A stretch of DNA of 64,000 nucleotides, from contig JAJJXM010000014.1 of assembly GCA_024516155.1 (NCBI GenBank), forward strand, positions 558,001 through 622,000, in the 5' to 3' direction. Each line of letters opens with the position of its first letter. Positions within the stretch are counted from its first letter, which is position 1. The DNA is from Pyronema omphalodes (taxonomy: Eukaryota; Ascomycota; Pezizomycetes; Pezizales; Pyronemataceae). This document shows, in pieces, positions 1 through 12,103 of the stretch. A program made the position numbers and the translations under genes. Below the pieces are notes generated by a model that saw nothing but the letters and a program-made list of their open reading frames with translations, searched no databases and was not told the origin of the DNA.

Positions 1-202
1 GGGAACCATTTACCAACGAAGATTTTAGGGATTGAGCCTTTAACAACAACAACGCCGACTCGGAAGCTATTCGAAAGTTATATCAGTTATATTACAGCCA
101 ACATTCAATTTTAAGCGAGCAGCGAACTTTCCGTGAGCAGCGACGAGCAAGTTATCTTCCAGTGACTTGCAGTGAGAGACTTCGTCCTGATACCGACACA
201 AA

Positions 203-1631
203 ATGGCCCCCAGTCGCCCCGTTCCTACTTCTACTACTATCAAAGTCCATAATTCTGGGACTCCCGCCATTTATGCTATTCACTCGGGACCTCAGAGGGG
301 TGTTCATTTACTCTCGTGTGTTACCCCTGGCGTGATTTACCCCGCACCCCTTTTGCCTTTATCTCCGTGCTATGCCCCACCACCGTCTCCTCCATGGGAA
401 CCAGTGAACGGGATATCATTAAATCCTAATCCCCCGCCTTACCTCCTCCCTTCCCCGAAATCTTGCTAACCTCCCCAGCTCTACCCCTCTCGACTCCTCC
501 CTCCAATACCGGTACCGACACCCGATCAACGTCCACCGAACCTTCCTCACAGTCTCCGGCGATTTCCTACGGCGTCGCTTCGACACCATAGAAGCCGCCA
601 TAAAATGGATCGACGAACGAGACCGAGAAAAGGAGTTATCTGACCGATTAGAAGCCGTTTGTATGACCGGTGTAGCTCGTAGTAGTTCTGCGGATACACC
701 AGCAACACCAATACCTGCGACGAATATACAGCCACAACAATTACCGACGAATGGAACAAATCCGGTGCGAACATGGATAAATTTAACTCCCGGAGCTGTA
801 TCTAATGATACTCGGATTGATACCCCTGCGACGGATGCGGATCATGATATGTCGTCCATGTCTACAACTCCGGTGGCCGCTCCCTCTGCGCAGCAGACGT
901 CGGGACAGACACAGGAACAGTATACAGAATACACCCTTCCCAGCGGTCTAGTTGTTCGCCGGCTTAAGGGTCCGGCAACTACCACCCAGGATCAATCCCA
1001 GAATCCAGCGCCGAAAAAGGAGAAATGGTTAATAGACCGATATTGTCCAGGGGGAGAGGAAGCCGAGGTTCAAATGGCGGCAGAGCAAGCAAAGATCCAG
1101 AATATTATTGATGAACTTGAGGAATTAACGACGGAGGATGATGAGGCGGCACGGGAGAGAAAGATAAAGAGGGATAGAGAAAGGGAAATTAGGGAACAGA
1201 GGAAAAAGGAACCGGTTTGGAAACATGTACAGATGGGTGGGATTAAGAAGGTTTCGCAGGCTACACATGCACCACAGAGTTCGGCGGCTGCACAGACTTC
1301 GCAGGCTTTATCGGCAGAGTCGTTACCCTCGCCAAGAAGAGGCATCACAATGGATGTTGTTGCGGTTAAGGGAAGGTATTCTATGACGCATCTTGGGGTT
1401 AGAAGAAGAGAACTGCTTTATTCCCTTGTGGTTGAGGAACAGGATAAGGAAGCTATAAGAAGGCAGGAGGAACAGGAGAGGATTAATAGGCTACAACTGG
1501 CTGGTATTAGGACGGGAGATATTGTGGGGAGACTGAGAACTATGGATTTGGAGTTGACTAAGGCGGAGAGTATAGTTGCTGATGATGGTATGGAGATTGA
1601 GGAGGATTCCTGTCCGGGTAAAAGTGGGTAG
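203..1631 (+). CDS. Unknown protein, two exons proposed, charged C-terminal half
   Basis: Proposed CDS is 203-315 joined to 479-1631 (421 aa). The intron is inferred from a GTGTGT donor at 316, a GCTAAC branch sequence near 464 and a CAG acceptor ending at 478. The join keeps frame with the long downstream frame, which is open well before its first ATG at 663. The segment IYAIHSGPQRGVH in exon 1, together with a downstream RRRFDTIEAAIKWI stretch, loosely resembles the two ends of the RNase H1 N-terminal (viroplasmin-like) hybrid-binding domain, but the middle does not fit well. The rest is Ser/Thr/Pro/Gln-rich linker, then a long Lys/Arg/Glu helix around the motif RERKIKRDREREIREQ, then a second charged helix near the C-terminus. 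Function is not recognised. The frame from 663 is solid; the first exon is less certain. Confidence 0.55.
316..478 (+). other. Inferred intron of the first gene
   Basis: The GTGTGT donor, GCTAAC branch point and CCCCAG acceptor make a plausible 163-bp fungal intron. It joins the 203 frame to the frame that reads through to 1631. Two other GT sites in the same phase exist (367 and 385), so the donor is not certain. Confidence 0.4.
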
Positions 1632-3255
1632 GGTAGATATGATCGGGATTTCATTGGGGATTTGTATTGAAACTCTTTATGTTATGGAGGCGTTGGAGGT
1701 TGTTTGATTTATTTGTACCTAGTTGTTGATTTTTCATAGAAGGCAGCTCTGGAGATGGTAACTATTGCTTGAGTTGGAGCGGCTATTGATCGTGGGTATT
1801 CCGTAAGTGAATGGGTTTTATACATATGTAGAGACTAATAAAAGTAGCGTTAACCTAAATGCGTGAATAAGGAAATTGGTTGAGCTAGCAGATGTCTGAT
1901 AATAAAACCTCACCTAAACCCTATTAATCAGTAACCCCAATGATCGGTATCCAACCATCCAACTGTTGGTGAGCATTACATTATCGATAACACAAGAGAT
2001 TAACTACACTTTGAAATCTATTTCAAACTATCCACTCGAGCCATTATTTTATTGACCAAATCCTTCTCTCATAATATTTTCACTCGACGCCAACTTGATA
2101 AATAAAGCACATAAAAATCTCTCTAACATATCAAAACCCATCGGAGAACTCATCATAGGCTCTCCTTCCTAATTAACAGATTATCCTAATATTACATCTA
2201 TACTTTACCAATGCCTCGTCTAAACTCCACAGAAACGTTCTTCCGGGAAAGTTTAACAAAGGAAGTGGAAAAGTGCATGGTCTGGGGTTTTCTTTTTCTT
2301 TTTCTTTCTTTTTTGGATGTCTAGCTTTGTTTCTTCAGTATTCATGATTACATGGGACGTCATTTTCGTCTTTATTTTGCTTGACATCATCGTGAATATT
2401 TTTCTCTCTCGGATGATATACCGTACTCGAAAACTCGACCAACTTAACCAACGTTCGATGATCCCATCTCGACCCTATAACCTCAAGGCAACTCGAACAC
2501 CCCCAACGAACGCGTCTGGGGCTTAAAACCTGCTACTTACTCTCTGTTCCCACACATCTTCTTTCCCCCGCGCCTTCCTCTTCTTCTTCACCAAACTACG
2601 GGAGGTGTCTGGAAAGCCTACTTGGGCATTGCATTACTGATGGAAGGTATACATTCGATTCCTACTCTATATTAATAATAGCTGTGATAAAGGTTTGTGT
2701 CACGGGCCAATGCTAATATTTTTTTATCTAGTGCTACACCATACAGTGTATCACGAGGAGCCGATCATGGCAAACCAACGCTGGTTTTGAAGAAAGCCAC
2801 CTGGGCTTAAACCTTATAGCGAGGACTTTATTCTTTGGTGGTTTGCTATTAATGGATAGAGGAGGTTTCTTTGTGGACTTCTTTCAACTTGTCCCCCCTC
2901 TCACACATACACACACACACGCACACACACACACCGTCACCACCACTACCCACCCGCCACAGGAAATGGAGAAAAAAATGCCACTTTAACATTGAAACCG
3001 CCAGATCTTTCACATACAATGAAGAATGGATGTTTGAACAATAGCCCCTTCTATGGCTTATTTTTAGCCCTACTTCTATGTTTTTCTTCGCTTCCCCCGT
3101 TCTCCCAACATTACCTTCACCAGCTTGCATCTTATCCTTCTACCACAAGTTCATCGAGAGAGCAACTTACATCCTTTGAAGATTAACGATTGATACAACT
3201 ACTTCTTTCAACCTTGTATCAACACTTTCGCTTTCTTTATCTGATCTTGAACAAG
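1632..3255. other. Intergenic DNA with a CA microsatellite and one possible tiny membrane ORF
   Basis: AT-rich. It holds a (CA)n tract at about 2902-2934. There is an intron-like GTTTGT...GCTAAT...CTAG pattern near 2693-2740, so a spliced transcript is possible, but I see no conserved protein. Confidence 0.5.
2317..2526 (+). CDS. Possible small one-pass membrane protein (69 aa)
   Basis: An ATG-initiated frame of 69 codons. Residues about 9-31 form a single hydrophobic stretch rich in Ile/Val/Phe, followed by a basic segment (RMIYRTRK), which is the arrangement of an N-terminal membrane anchor. No homologue is recognised. It lies in AT-rich intergenic DNA and may be a chance ORF. A short preceding frame (ATG at 2211, 37 codons) ends just inside it. 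Confidence 0.2.
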   Translation: MSSFVSSVFMITWDVIFVFILLDIIVNIFLSRMIYRTRKLDQLNQRSMIPSRPYNLKATRTPPTNASGA

Positions 3256-4107
3256 ATGACCGATCCCCGTCGTCCCGCTTTCGGAAACAACAGTAAGCCT
3301 GCACGCAAACGCAACCGCATTCTCCCTTTTACCACAGAATCCAACTAACCCTTCCATCCAGTTCCCCAAGAATTTTCTTCTTTCCCCCTCACTCCACACC
3401 CCGAAAGCTCCACAGCAGCCTGGCATACCCAATTCGCCAGCAACTTCAACAACCCTTCCACCGTCGGCATCACCCCGGAAGATTCCTCAAGACAACCAAT
3501 CACCATTGTCTCTGCATCTTCCACCTCCCATCAATCCTCAACAACCCAAACCCCTCTCTCCGCCTCCGCCATCTTCCAGAAAAAAGTCGAAGAGTGGATG
3601 GCGGCGCTTAATCACCCGGACCGATACCAGGAGCCAGAGATATCATTCCCTGGTGTTTCCTCTGATGTTGCTATTGCGACTGCTGAGTTACAGTCGTTGT
3701 CGTTGACTTCTGTTTCCCGCCCTGCTGTTGCTGCTGCATTTTCCAACGGCTTTTCCAACGGCTTTGCCACGGGCTTTGCCACGGACTTTCACCAGGGAGC
3801 ACAAACATCAACCACCATCCAGCCATCCCCAAGACTCCCCGTAGGTTGTAACGACTGCTATGATGGCGGTATAATGCCATGTCCCGAATGTGAAGAGGCG
3901 ATGAAATTGGCGGTTGATGGGTGTAGGTGTGAACCTGGAGGAATCATCGGTTGCGATCATCCCCTGTGTAGAGCGGAGGAATATGATAGGGCGGATCAGG
4001 ATGGGGATGGGGATAATGTTATGGGGGATGGGGGTGCTGGGGGTTGGGATGGCGATGGGGATGAGGTTATGGGCGATGGGGATGGGGATGGAGATCGGTG
4101 GTTCTGA
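3256..4107 (+). CDS. Cys-rich protein with an Asp/Gly tail, two exons
   Basis: Exon 1 is 3256-3292 and exon 2 is 3362-4107 (260 aa). The join across the intron (GTAAGC donor, AACTAAC branch, CAG acceptor) is in frame and extends the open frame leftwards from the internal Met at 3598. The N-terminal 150 residues are Ser/Thr/Pro/Gln-rich with a short internal repeat (SNGFSNGFATGFATDF). Next comes a compact Cys cluster: CNDC, then CPEC, then CRC, GC and a final C about 45 residues on, the kind of spacing used to bind zinc. The tail is Asp/Gly-rich, and one stretch (DQDGDGDNVMGD) has the spacing of an EF-hand-like Ca-binding loop. Function unknown. The Cys cluster argues that it is a real gene; the acidic tail could be simple-sequence expansion. 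Confidence 0.7.
3293..3361 (+). other. Intron of the Cys-rich gene
   Basis: Donor GTAAGC, branch AACTAAC about 10 bp before the CAG acceptor, length 69 bp. Removing it joins phase-1 exon 1 to the frame that continues to the stop at 4105-4107. Confidence 0.75.
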
Positions 4108-4989
4108 GGATGGGGATGGGGATGGGTGGTTGATGGTTGCTGGGGGATACGATGGTAAATGGTCATGATGATGATGACAGGTGTTGTGCGGTGGTTTGTG
4201 GGGTTTGTCGTTTGCTTGGTTTGCGGATTTTTGGTAGGTGTTTTGGGGTACCTGCTTCTGGGCTCTTGTGCTGTGGTTTTTGTTTTGATTTTCTTGTTCT
4301 TCAGTGCTACCTCAGAAGATTATCAAACACAAATCTACAAATCCACAGAGTCAGACCTATTCTGTGCTTCATCGCCGGTATTTTAACCCAGCCATCGTCA
4401 AGTGGTTACTACTACATTATACCAAAAAAAAAACTTAAAATAAATCGGATTAGATACTACAATTGTGATTTTTAAATTGTTCAAATTCCGTGATAAAAGA
4501 ACTAGTCTATGTATAGTAATTGGCATAATGTTAATCCCAGCAGTGGTTAGTATGTCATACAACACAAGTTGTGAACTCAAATATACATTACTCCCAGCAG
4601 CCGAAAAGGTACATCTTATCTCTATCCCTATCTCATCTTATTAGTTCTTGTCAGGGCTTCATAACACGACGTAATCATTCAATATCACTCTATTCTTCTC
4701 ACGTCTTACAGTAATTATATATTCGCTAAAACTTAACAAGATGCTACCTTGACGAAATTTCCGGCACTATGTCTGCCGGCGTGCTACAAACCCTTAAGAC
4801 TCCAGCCGCACTGTGCAGTAATGGACCCTCAATACCCCACGTTTGACGTCGTGCCCTTGTTGCAGCTTAACCGATATTGAACAAGGTGCATATTGCATTA
4901 ACCTCTTTGCTACTTTTACTATAATGTGGTCTTTCATGTGTATTACTGTGTCTTTACCTAAGGATCCTCTTCTGTAGATGGGAAAATGA
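4108..4989. other. Intergenic, no supported gene
   Basis: GT-rich low-complexity 3' flank of the upstream gene, then AT-rich DNA up to the transposon relic. Short frames here have no recognisable content. Confidence 0.5.
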
Positions 4990-4990
4990 T

Positions 4991-5029
4991 ATGGTGGATT
5001 TCACCATAAACGTCCGAAAACCGACGAAA
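4991..5029 (+). repeat. Left terminal inverted repeat
   Basis: 39 bp, exact reverse complement of 5824-5862. The first two bases overlap the TA target duplication. Confidence 0.95.
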
Positions 5030-5861
5030 AAATCCCACGCCACGCCAAACGCTACTGCTCAACCACAACAACCAGAATCAAATATATTTAAACGTACAAT
5101 TGAAATTCGTCTTCTGGAGAACAATACTACGATTAAAAAAATCAAATTCAAAAAAAATCCGATGAGTTATAGAGCTTTAAAAACCCGGTATTTTGTATGG
5201 GCGGCCTAAAATGTGTCGACGCTCCTGGCACGCCAAGACTGCCAAGACTAGAAAATTCACAGCGGCGAAACATGTTTGATTGGCTGAAAAAATGACTAAG
5301 CTAATGGCACTAAACAAGATCCTCCCTCATCCTCCTCCGATGTGATCCTTCCGCCCTCTCTACAAACTCCTGTTGGCGTTCATCCAAGCCTGATGCATAG
5401 GAATCAATCCATCGTCGTGATTTATTTGCAAATCGGCGAATGGTCGTCAAAGACACTGAATCCAGCCCTTGGCAGACTGTTCTTTCCAACCCCGTGAAGG
5501 TATAATTACAGTTCTCCCGAGTATATCGCTTGACTGCTCCCCAGTAAAATTCAATGTAATTCAGTTCACAGTGAAATTTTGGGTAGAATAAACACTCGCA
5601 TGTATCAAAAATCAAGGACGTGAATATTAATCTCACGAGGGTGCGCCTAGGCGATCGGCAGGATAGTTGAGGGCGGGAGGGTATTGCGCGACTTTCGGGG
5701 AAGGTATGGTCGACGTGACTTCCGACATTAGCGTAAGCGAGAAAAACTCTGAATCACCGAGTGTCACTCGAGGCCATTTTAATCCCTGTCGCCCCCCCTG
5801 TCATCGGGACCAAAAGTGTCGACTTTCGTCGGTTTTCGGACGTTTATGGTGAAATCCACCA
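4992..5861. mobile_element. Non-autonomous Tc1/mariner-like (IS630 superfamily) DNA transposon relic
   Basis: The ends are a perfect 39-bp inverted repeat: 4991-5029 matches the reverse complement of 5824-5862 base for base (starting ATGGTGGATTTCACC). The repeats are flanked by TA at 4990-4991 and 5862-5863, the target-site duplication typical of Tc1/mariner/IS630 elements. The element is 870 bp between the TA dinucleotides, too short for a full transposase. On the minus strand it keeps only the C-terminal part of a DDE transposase (separate entry). It is therefore a deletion derivative. The intact terminal repeats imply recent mobilisation, or one that could still be mobilised in trans by a full-length relative elsewhere in the genome. 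Confidence 0.9.
5310..5636 (-). pseudogene. DDE transposase C-terminal fragment
   Basis: About 108 open codons on the minus strand with no ATG at the upstream end. The segment CLFYPKFHCELNYIEFYWG carries the N-x-I-E-x-x-W motif, which supplies the third acidic catalytic residue of IS630/Tc1-type DDE transposases. The following Arg/Lys-rich helices (KRYTRENCNYTF, then a SHRRR end) are also seen in fungal members. The first two catalytic Asp residues and the DNA-binding domain are absent from the element. This is a remnant, not an active enzyme. Confidence 0.8.
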
Positions 5862-5862
5862 T
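5824..5862 (-). repeat. Right terminal inverted repeat
   Basis: 39 bp, exact reverse complement of the left end; followed by the second copy of TA. Confidence 0.95.
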
Positions 5863-5863
5863 A

Positions 5864-8800
5864 GCAGTGATTGATTTGGATACTGTATAGTAATGTTATG
5901 TGATCATCGAAAGGTAAAGATACAACAAGCTTAACATTAAAGATATCTCATCAGACTGGCTTGGATTAGTTCCAAAATCCACACAAACCTCATTTGCAAT
6001 CTTCACCAACTTCATCTCTATCTCACCCCCCTCATTCCCATCCATGACCAGTATCCCAGTCTCTCTATCTATCCAGCACATCCATACACCACCCCACAAT
6101 ACTTCTCAGAGTCGGTCACAGTAGTCCGCCACATTAGATGCGAACCCCACTAGTCTAGCCGTAGGCGCAATGTGAGTCCCCACCACGATTCGTTACGTTC
6201 CATAAATCAACTTTAAATCTGTCCAGAAACCGGGGTACCCTGAATTCTTGCGTTTGTGGCTTTTTAAAACGGCCCCACATATGGATTGTGGAGTTCGCTT
6301 TCTTCTGGGGATGGACTAGACTAGACCTCCCCCCTAACCCCTCCCCATACCCACCCTTCTCTGGACTGATATGTAGGGTTCGAAGGGCGCCCAAGGCTCC
6401 CCTGATCCTCAAAATACGTGTGTTGACACGTACCTACATATCCATTTCCTTGGCTTCGGCACTTTATTTATGCAAACGGAGACCTGCGTATGTATGTATA
6501 TGTATGTAAATCAAACTAAGTGGGGCGCCTACGTATGCATCCCGTAACTATATATGTAGACGACCATCCTGGGCTAGCCAGTCAGATAGCTTAGATATAT
6601 TAAAGCATCCGGTTATCTGGTTGCGGTTCGTCGTTCGGGGGTTTATAGGTAAAGTTATCTCATCTCGGATATACAGATGGGTGAGTGGATATATGCACGT
6701 ATGTAGGATAGCTGTCGTTTTTATACTACACGGTACAAGCGTAAAGGTTGAAAAGTGATTCTGATTCTTGATTATGATGGAGAAGATGGGATGGGATGGA
6801 ATTGATGGGGTATCAAATTGATATTTCCTACAGTTTTCTTTGTCTCTCACACATGTCTCTATGATGCTTGTTTTTTTACCCACGCAGATACCCGGAACTA
6901 AAAACCCATCCGAAAAAAACCGAAACGATAAACCCTACCGGTGAATGTAGGTACAGCACGATGCCGCCGCTCGCGATGCTCCTTTGAACGTTGATCAATG
7001 CGCTGAATCCTGATATTCTACATACCATACATGATATATCATATCATTTCCACAGAAAACATACATAGATTTGAGTTCATGGCGCTTATGTATGTATTCG
7101 CTATGTACTATATCTTTTTCTGCTTGGGTTATGGATGTACGATAAATAGGGGATGAAGATCTCTGATCTCGGGATTGCCCAAGGAGGGGTAAGGTGGATA
7201 GTATGTAACATGTATCATGATCTGCCTCATAAAGCTAGACACAGAGGAGATGGTTTTCTCATAGTTAGCTACCCATTTCTTAGGTTAGGGCTTAGCTATG
7301 CAAGCCAAAAAGACAAGGCAAAGGTATCTCACATCCAAGAGAACCGTGGAAAAAAAAAACAGGCGGTGGGTAAGTTCAGGGACCGGAGCGCTCGCTTATT
7401 ATGTATTAAAACGCCTTGTAAATTGCTTGTTGCCTTACTTACTATCGGAAGCGAGTAGCTATTCAACCTACAGTTGATGTCCGCGCACGTGGCGTGATGA
7501 TTGCAGGTTATGGTACATATGGAATTCGTTTGATGGGATAGTTTAGCTTTTTAGTAAAATTTAATGGTGCATGTGATACATAGATGCTATTCACCGATGC
7601 GGTTCCCTATTACTTGGTACTTGTGTATGTTTTAGGTCTTGGGTTTGGTTTAGTGGATATGATATAAATTGAGATTTGTTGATGTGTGATACGTGTGATA
7701 TACGGGGTCGGAGGATATCAGGAGTTGGGGCATAACGAACTACTGTAGTTCGCATATAGAAATAGGACAACCATACCTGCAGATATCTCCTGAAGAGAGA
7801 TGAGAGCCGACAGCCATGTGATGGCTGATTTTAAGGATAATCATCAAAAAATATTTTGCCTCACCAAGAAATGCATTGTTCTCAGTCTTTCCAGTTTGTC
7901 CAAGCGGACAAAGAAACCAAACCCAGTGTCATAACAAAGCACCGCAATTCGGACATACCCGCCAGCCCTGCAAGTCCATTTCAGTAATCAATAATTCTAT
8001 TCACACAACAAACTTTAACTTTCCATATCACAAATTAAGCTATTAATCGCCCCCAAAATACTGGTGGGGGCTGATGCAGTGTTGTCGGTTCAGGGACAGA
8101 ACAACCGTATGTTTGTACCTACATAGTACCGTTGGTATGGAAATAGTATTACGGCACACCGTTACTTATGAACCACGTTACAACTGTTCCCAATTAATAA
8201 CCCGTGTATAGATATTTACGGGGCTGGGTATAAAAGTAATGGTTAAGGTCAACTATCGCCGCGAGCACAGAGTCAATTGTGAACCCCGCAAGAGTCTAGC
8301 CTTGATATTTGATGCCCTCTAAAGGAAAAACAATATGCGGGATACCGTGCTATGGGTAATACACCCCACAGTGTATCATAGAAATTACACCTTTTGATAC
8401 TATGCTCTTTATGCGCTGTTCAAGATGAAGGAAAGACTGGAATTGCGTGAATCCTATTCAAGGTGTGGAGAACCATAGAATGTCATATCAAAACTCTCTC
8501 TAGGTATCTCTAAACAATATCCAAAATATAGATAACGGTACAGGAAAAGTGGAACCAGTTCCAGCATGCATATGGAAACCAGTACGTACACAGACATCAT
8601 TTCAGACAAGATTCAGCAAAGAAAGTCTAGAAAAGGTCTGTAAAGACAAAATTGGCTGTGTACATAACAAACCTGTGCAACGGAACTGTCTAGAACATTT
8701 AATGGTTCATTGTTATCATTAATGGCTGTAATTATGGAGTATTTCCATCCGATTATTATTTCTTTCCAGAATAGATGATTTATATAAGCTGGAGTTAACC

Positions 8801-10891
8801 GTTACTTTTGTGAACTCCTTAGTATTATATTTTATTAATCTACATACCTGAATCTAAAGCACCCCATACATTCCCCTTCCCATTCTCTCGCCAAGAAGGG
8901 AATCAGCAATAAGTATCACCACAACCTAATATTCCCCAGTAAGTATCCACAATTGAAATTAAAGTTAACCGTTATATCCATTAGCCTTATAATACCAAAT
9001 ACCAAGCCCCGGGTGCCGGGACATGGTTTATCTCGCTTAACATCTCGGCTCGCTTGGACTGCCGGAAACGAGAGTTAAAGAGTTAGAGAGTTACGAGAGT
9101 TACCCATACAAACTATGTGGAGCCATATATGTGGAGCTATGTACCGGACCGGTCATGTGCCGATAGTCTCAGCCCTGGTTTTGGTTTTAGTTTTAGTATT
9201 GGTTTTGGTCTTGGTTTTGGTTTAGGTGTTGTTTTACGTACGTACTACGTATAAGCTGCTCGTTGCTCATTGCTCGTTGCTTTATCCTTATCCATACATA
9301 GACCATAAACCATAAACAATAAACCATAGACCATAGACTATAGACTATGCGCCGCCTACCTGGCCGCCTGGTTTTTTATACCCGATTCTGTATCGTGCAT
9401 CCCCCTTACCCCCGGACTCGGAGTTCGCGAGATCTGGGCTCGAAATCCGGAATCCGGAATCCGGAAGCCAAGTAACGGCGGTGGAGATTTCATATCCATA
9501 GATACGGGTTTCTGTTTCAAGCTTTGAGCTCCGAGCTCCGAACTTAGAAGGAGAGACTTGGCTTAACTTGGCCTCGTAAGGCGAAGGGCTGGTTGTGGAT
9601 GGGGTTTGGGAAATAAGGTTTTGCTGTGCGTATGGATGTGTGGTGCGCTGTTTGGCTTTATGTGATGCATACACGGTATACACAGCATACACAGAGTATA
9701 CACAAAATATAGAAAGCCCAGCAGTAGTGACAGAATCGGCGTCAGAGAAGCAAAATCACCCCCCCCCCCCCCGATGTTGATAACCCGCTATCTCGATTCC
9801 TCCGCAATCACTCCACAGTCACTCCGTAAACCATCATCACTGTGATTCCATAGGTAACCTGAGCTAACATCTGTTCATTACAGCATAAGCGGGGTATGCC
9901 TGTATAACTAGAACTCTAAGCTATATAGCGTGGGGGAGCACCATAGTCGTGAATAAGATAATCCACTAGTTTAACATAGCCCGTCGAATTTACAAAGCAT
10001 AGTATGGCATGGCATGGTCAATTCTTCAGGGCCAATTCTTCGGAGCCTGGGGTAATGCAGAAAGTTCAAGGTTGCATAAAGTCTAAATACAGTTCGAATG
10101 TAACTGTCATGTATGCTGTATGCACTATATGAGCTGTTGAATTATCTATCTTCGTTTGCTCATGTCGGTGTTAAGGGTTAAGAGTTATGTTGTAGGGAAT
10201 GCACTTTACTTCACTTTACTTTGCTTTTCTTCGCTTCGTTTCGCTTCGCTTCATGAACCCAATCGGAGGTTTTTAGATAGCTCCATACCGCGTAATACCA
10301 TACGTTACGCCTGACAGCGGCGCAGCATAACCGAGAAAAGTGCACTTAACGTCCGGGTATGTACTGTGCGAGTTTAAAGGGCTGTTTATAGTGACCATAT
10401 AAACGATTCCTTACTCTGTATCTCAGCCGTAGGATAGTACAGTTCGACATAAGATGGACTGAGGATTCATATGGGTGCACCATCATAGTATCATGGCATC
10501 TTCGTTATGAATGATATGTGAGCTCACAAAAATCTTTAATCCCTAAACCGGGGTCGTTCGTTTAGTTAAGTATCGATAGGGCTAGACAAGAAGACACTAT
10601 CCGTATAGTGCGACGGCTTCTGTGCGGATTGGATATGGCGGAATCCGGATTCGGAGGCGTGGGCGTGGGCTGAGCCATGCTTGCATGCATGCAGGTATGA
10701 CACGTTCAATTCCCTTGTGCCTGAAGAATATTGGTGACCTAATAAGTTCGAACACGAATGATACCCCCCCCTCCACCAATTCGATCTGATCCTATGGTAT
10801 AAAGCCACGGGTTCGTCCCTCCGGAATTGTATTTACTGCTGACAGCTCCATACGAGACAACAATAATAACTTACACCGAAAAATAATAATC
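5864..10891. other. Long gene-poor region with scattered simple repeats
   Basis: About 5 kb with no supported gene. It contains TATG/TACG-type stretches near 6480-6560, TTGGTTTTAG-type repeats at about 9175-9235, GCTCGTT repeats at about 9259-9282, ACCATA/GACTATA repeats at about 9300-9350, a poly-C run near 9760-9773 and CTTCGCTTTG-like repeats at about 10200-10252. Frames in the region are short and composed of repeat translation. No tRNA or rRNA signature seen. Confidence 0.5.
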
Positions 10892-12103
10892 ATGGCCACT
10901 CAGCAGAAGGAAATTGAAGTCGACCCCGTCTTCGTATGTCTATTTTTTTCCATCAACTTTTCAACGATTTCCAATGAATAAGGCTAATGTTTTCAATAGC
11001 TCGAGAAGCCAGAGGAGGAGGCTTACGACTCCTGTGCTGGTTATGACACCTCCACAGCTTCCCTTACTTCTTCTATCAACGAATTCGTTTACCAGCATGG
11101 ACGTCGTTACCACACCTACTACGGAGACGACAAGAACTACCTTCCCGTCGATGAAACCGAGCAGGACCGTCTCGATCTCCACCACGAGGTTTTCCTCGGA
11201 CTATTAGAACAGGACCTTCACAAGGCTCCTATCGGATCCAACCCACAAAAGATTCTCGATGTCGGAACTGGAACCGGTATCTGGGCTGTCGATATTGCCG
11301 AGAAGTACCCCAGCGCCGAAATTATCGGAACCGATCTTACCCCGATCCAGCCTGCTTGGGTTCCTCCTAACTGCAAGTTCGAGATTGACGATGCTGAACA
11401 GGAGTGGACTTACGCCTCCGTATGTGAACCTTTCTCACTATCATAGAACTTAGATAACTGCTTTAATTAAACGAAGAAAGCTAATCATTTTTGTCTTGGA
11501 AAAATAGAACTCGTTCGACCTTATCCATATGCGTAACCTTATCCAGGGTATCCGTGACTGGGATAAGGTCCTTAAGGATGCCTACCGTTGCACCAAGCCC
11601 GGCGGATGGATTGAGCTCCAGGAGATTTCCGGACACTTGCGTTGCGACGATGGAACCATGAAGGATGATAACCCCATCAAGGTTTTCCTCGACAACCTTG
11701 CCAAGGCTATGGAGAAGTCCGGACGTCCTCCTGCGGCCAACGGTGAGCAGATGAAGAAGGATCTTGAGAAGGCTGGATTTGTCGATGTTCAGATTCACAT
11801 TGCTCGTCAGCCCCTTGGACCTTGGCCTAAGGAGCCCAGATTGAAGCAGATTGGTGCTATGATGTTGTTGTCTTCGGAGACTATGTTCAGTGCCTACGGA
11901 ATGGTTCCTTTCACTAGAATCTTGGGAATGTCAGAGGAGGAGGCTAGGAATATGTGTGAGACTGCAAAGCGTGGTGTTAAGAACAAGAACTACCACACTT
12001 ACTCCCACTTGTATGTACCCCCCCCGACTACAGATATTATTCTCTCCTGATGGTTACTAACAACATATCTAGCTACGTTGTCTACGGACGCAAGCCCGAG
12101 TAA
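10892..12103 (+). CDS. LaeA/UMTA-like class I SAM-dependent methyltransferase
   Basis: Four exons: 10892-10933, 11000-11419, 11508-12010 and 12073-12103, encoding 331 aa. All junctions are in phase with GTATGT donors and TAG acceptors. Motif I, the SAM-binding glycine loop, is ILDVGTGTGIWAVDIAEKYP, followed by IIGTDLTPIQP with the acidic residue that holds the ribose. The C-terminal end, HTYSHFYVVYGRKPE, is characteristic of this family of fungal methyltransferases related to LaeA, the global regulator of secondary metabolism. Known members act in the nucleus or cytosol, but the substrate of most paralogues is unknown, and fungi carry many. No biosynthetic cluster genes sit beside it here, so a specific role cannot be assigned. 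The family call is firm; orthology with LaeA itself is unlikely to be provable from this window. Confidence 0.92.
10934..10999 (+). other. Intron 1 of methyltransferase gene
   Basis: GTATGT donor, GGCTAATG branch-like sequence, AATAG acceptor; 66 bp, phase 0. Confidence 0.85.
11420..11507 (+). other. Intron 2 of methyltransferase gene
   Basis: GTATGT donor, GCTAATC branch, AATAG acceptor; 88 bp, phase 0. Confidence 0.85.
12011..12072 (+). other. Intron 3 of methyltransferase gene
   Basis: GTATGT donor, ACTAACAAC branch, CTAG acceptor; 62 bp. Removing it restores the conserved FYVVYG ending. Confidence 0.85.

Noticed and set aside
4137..4475. Overlapping Gly/Val/Cys-rich ORFs after the Cys-rich gene
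   Set aside because: Composition follows a GT-rich 3' flank; no start context or motif.
7153..7458. 101-codon ORF beginning MKISDLGIAQGG, reminiscent of a kinase DFG segment
   Set aside because: The similarity is limited to a few residues and no other kinase motif is present in either direction.
9345..9692. 115-codon minus-strand ORF
   Set aside because: Lies in simple-repeat DNA (TATACACAG, CCGGAATCC repeats) and shows no known motif.
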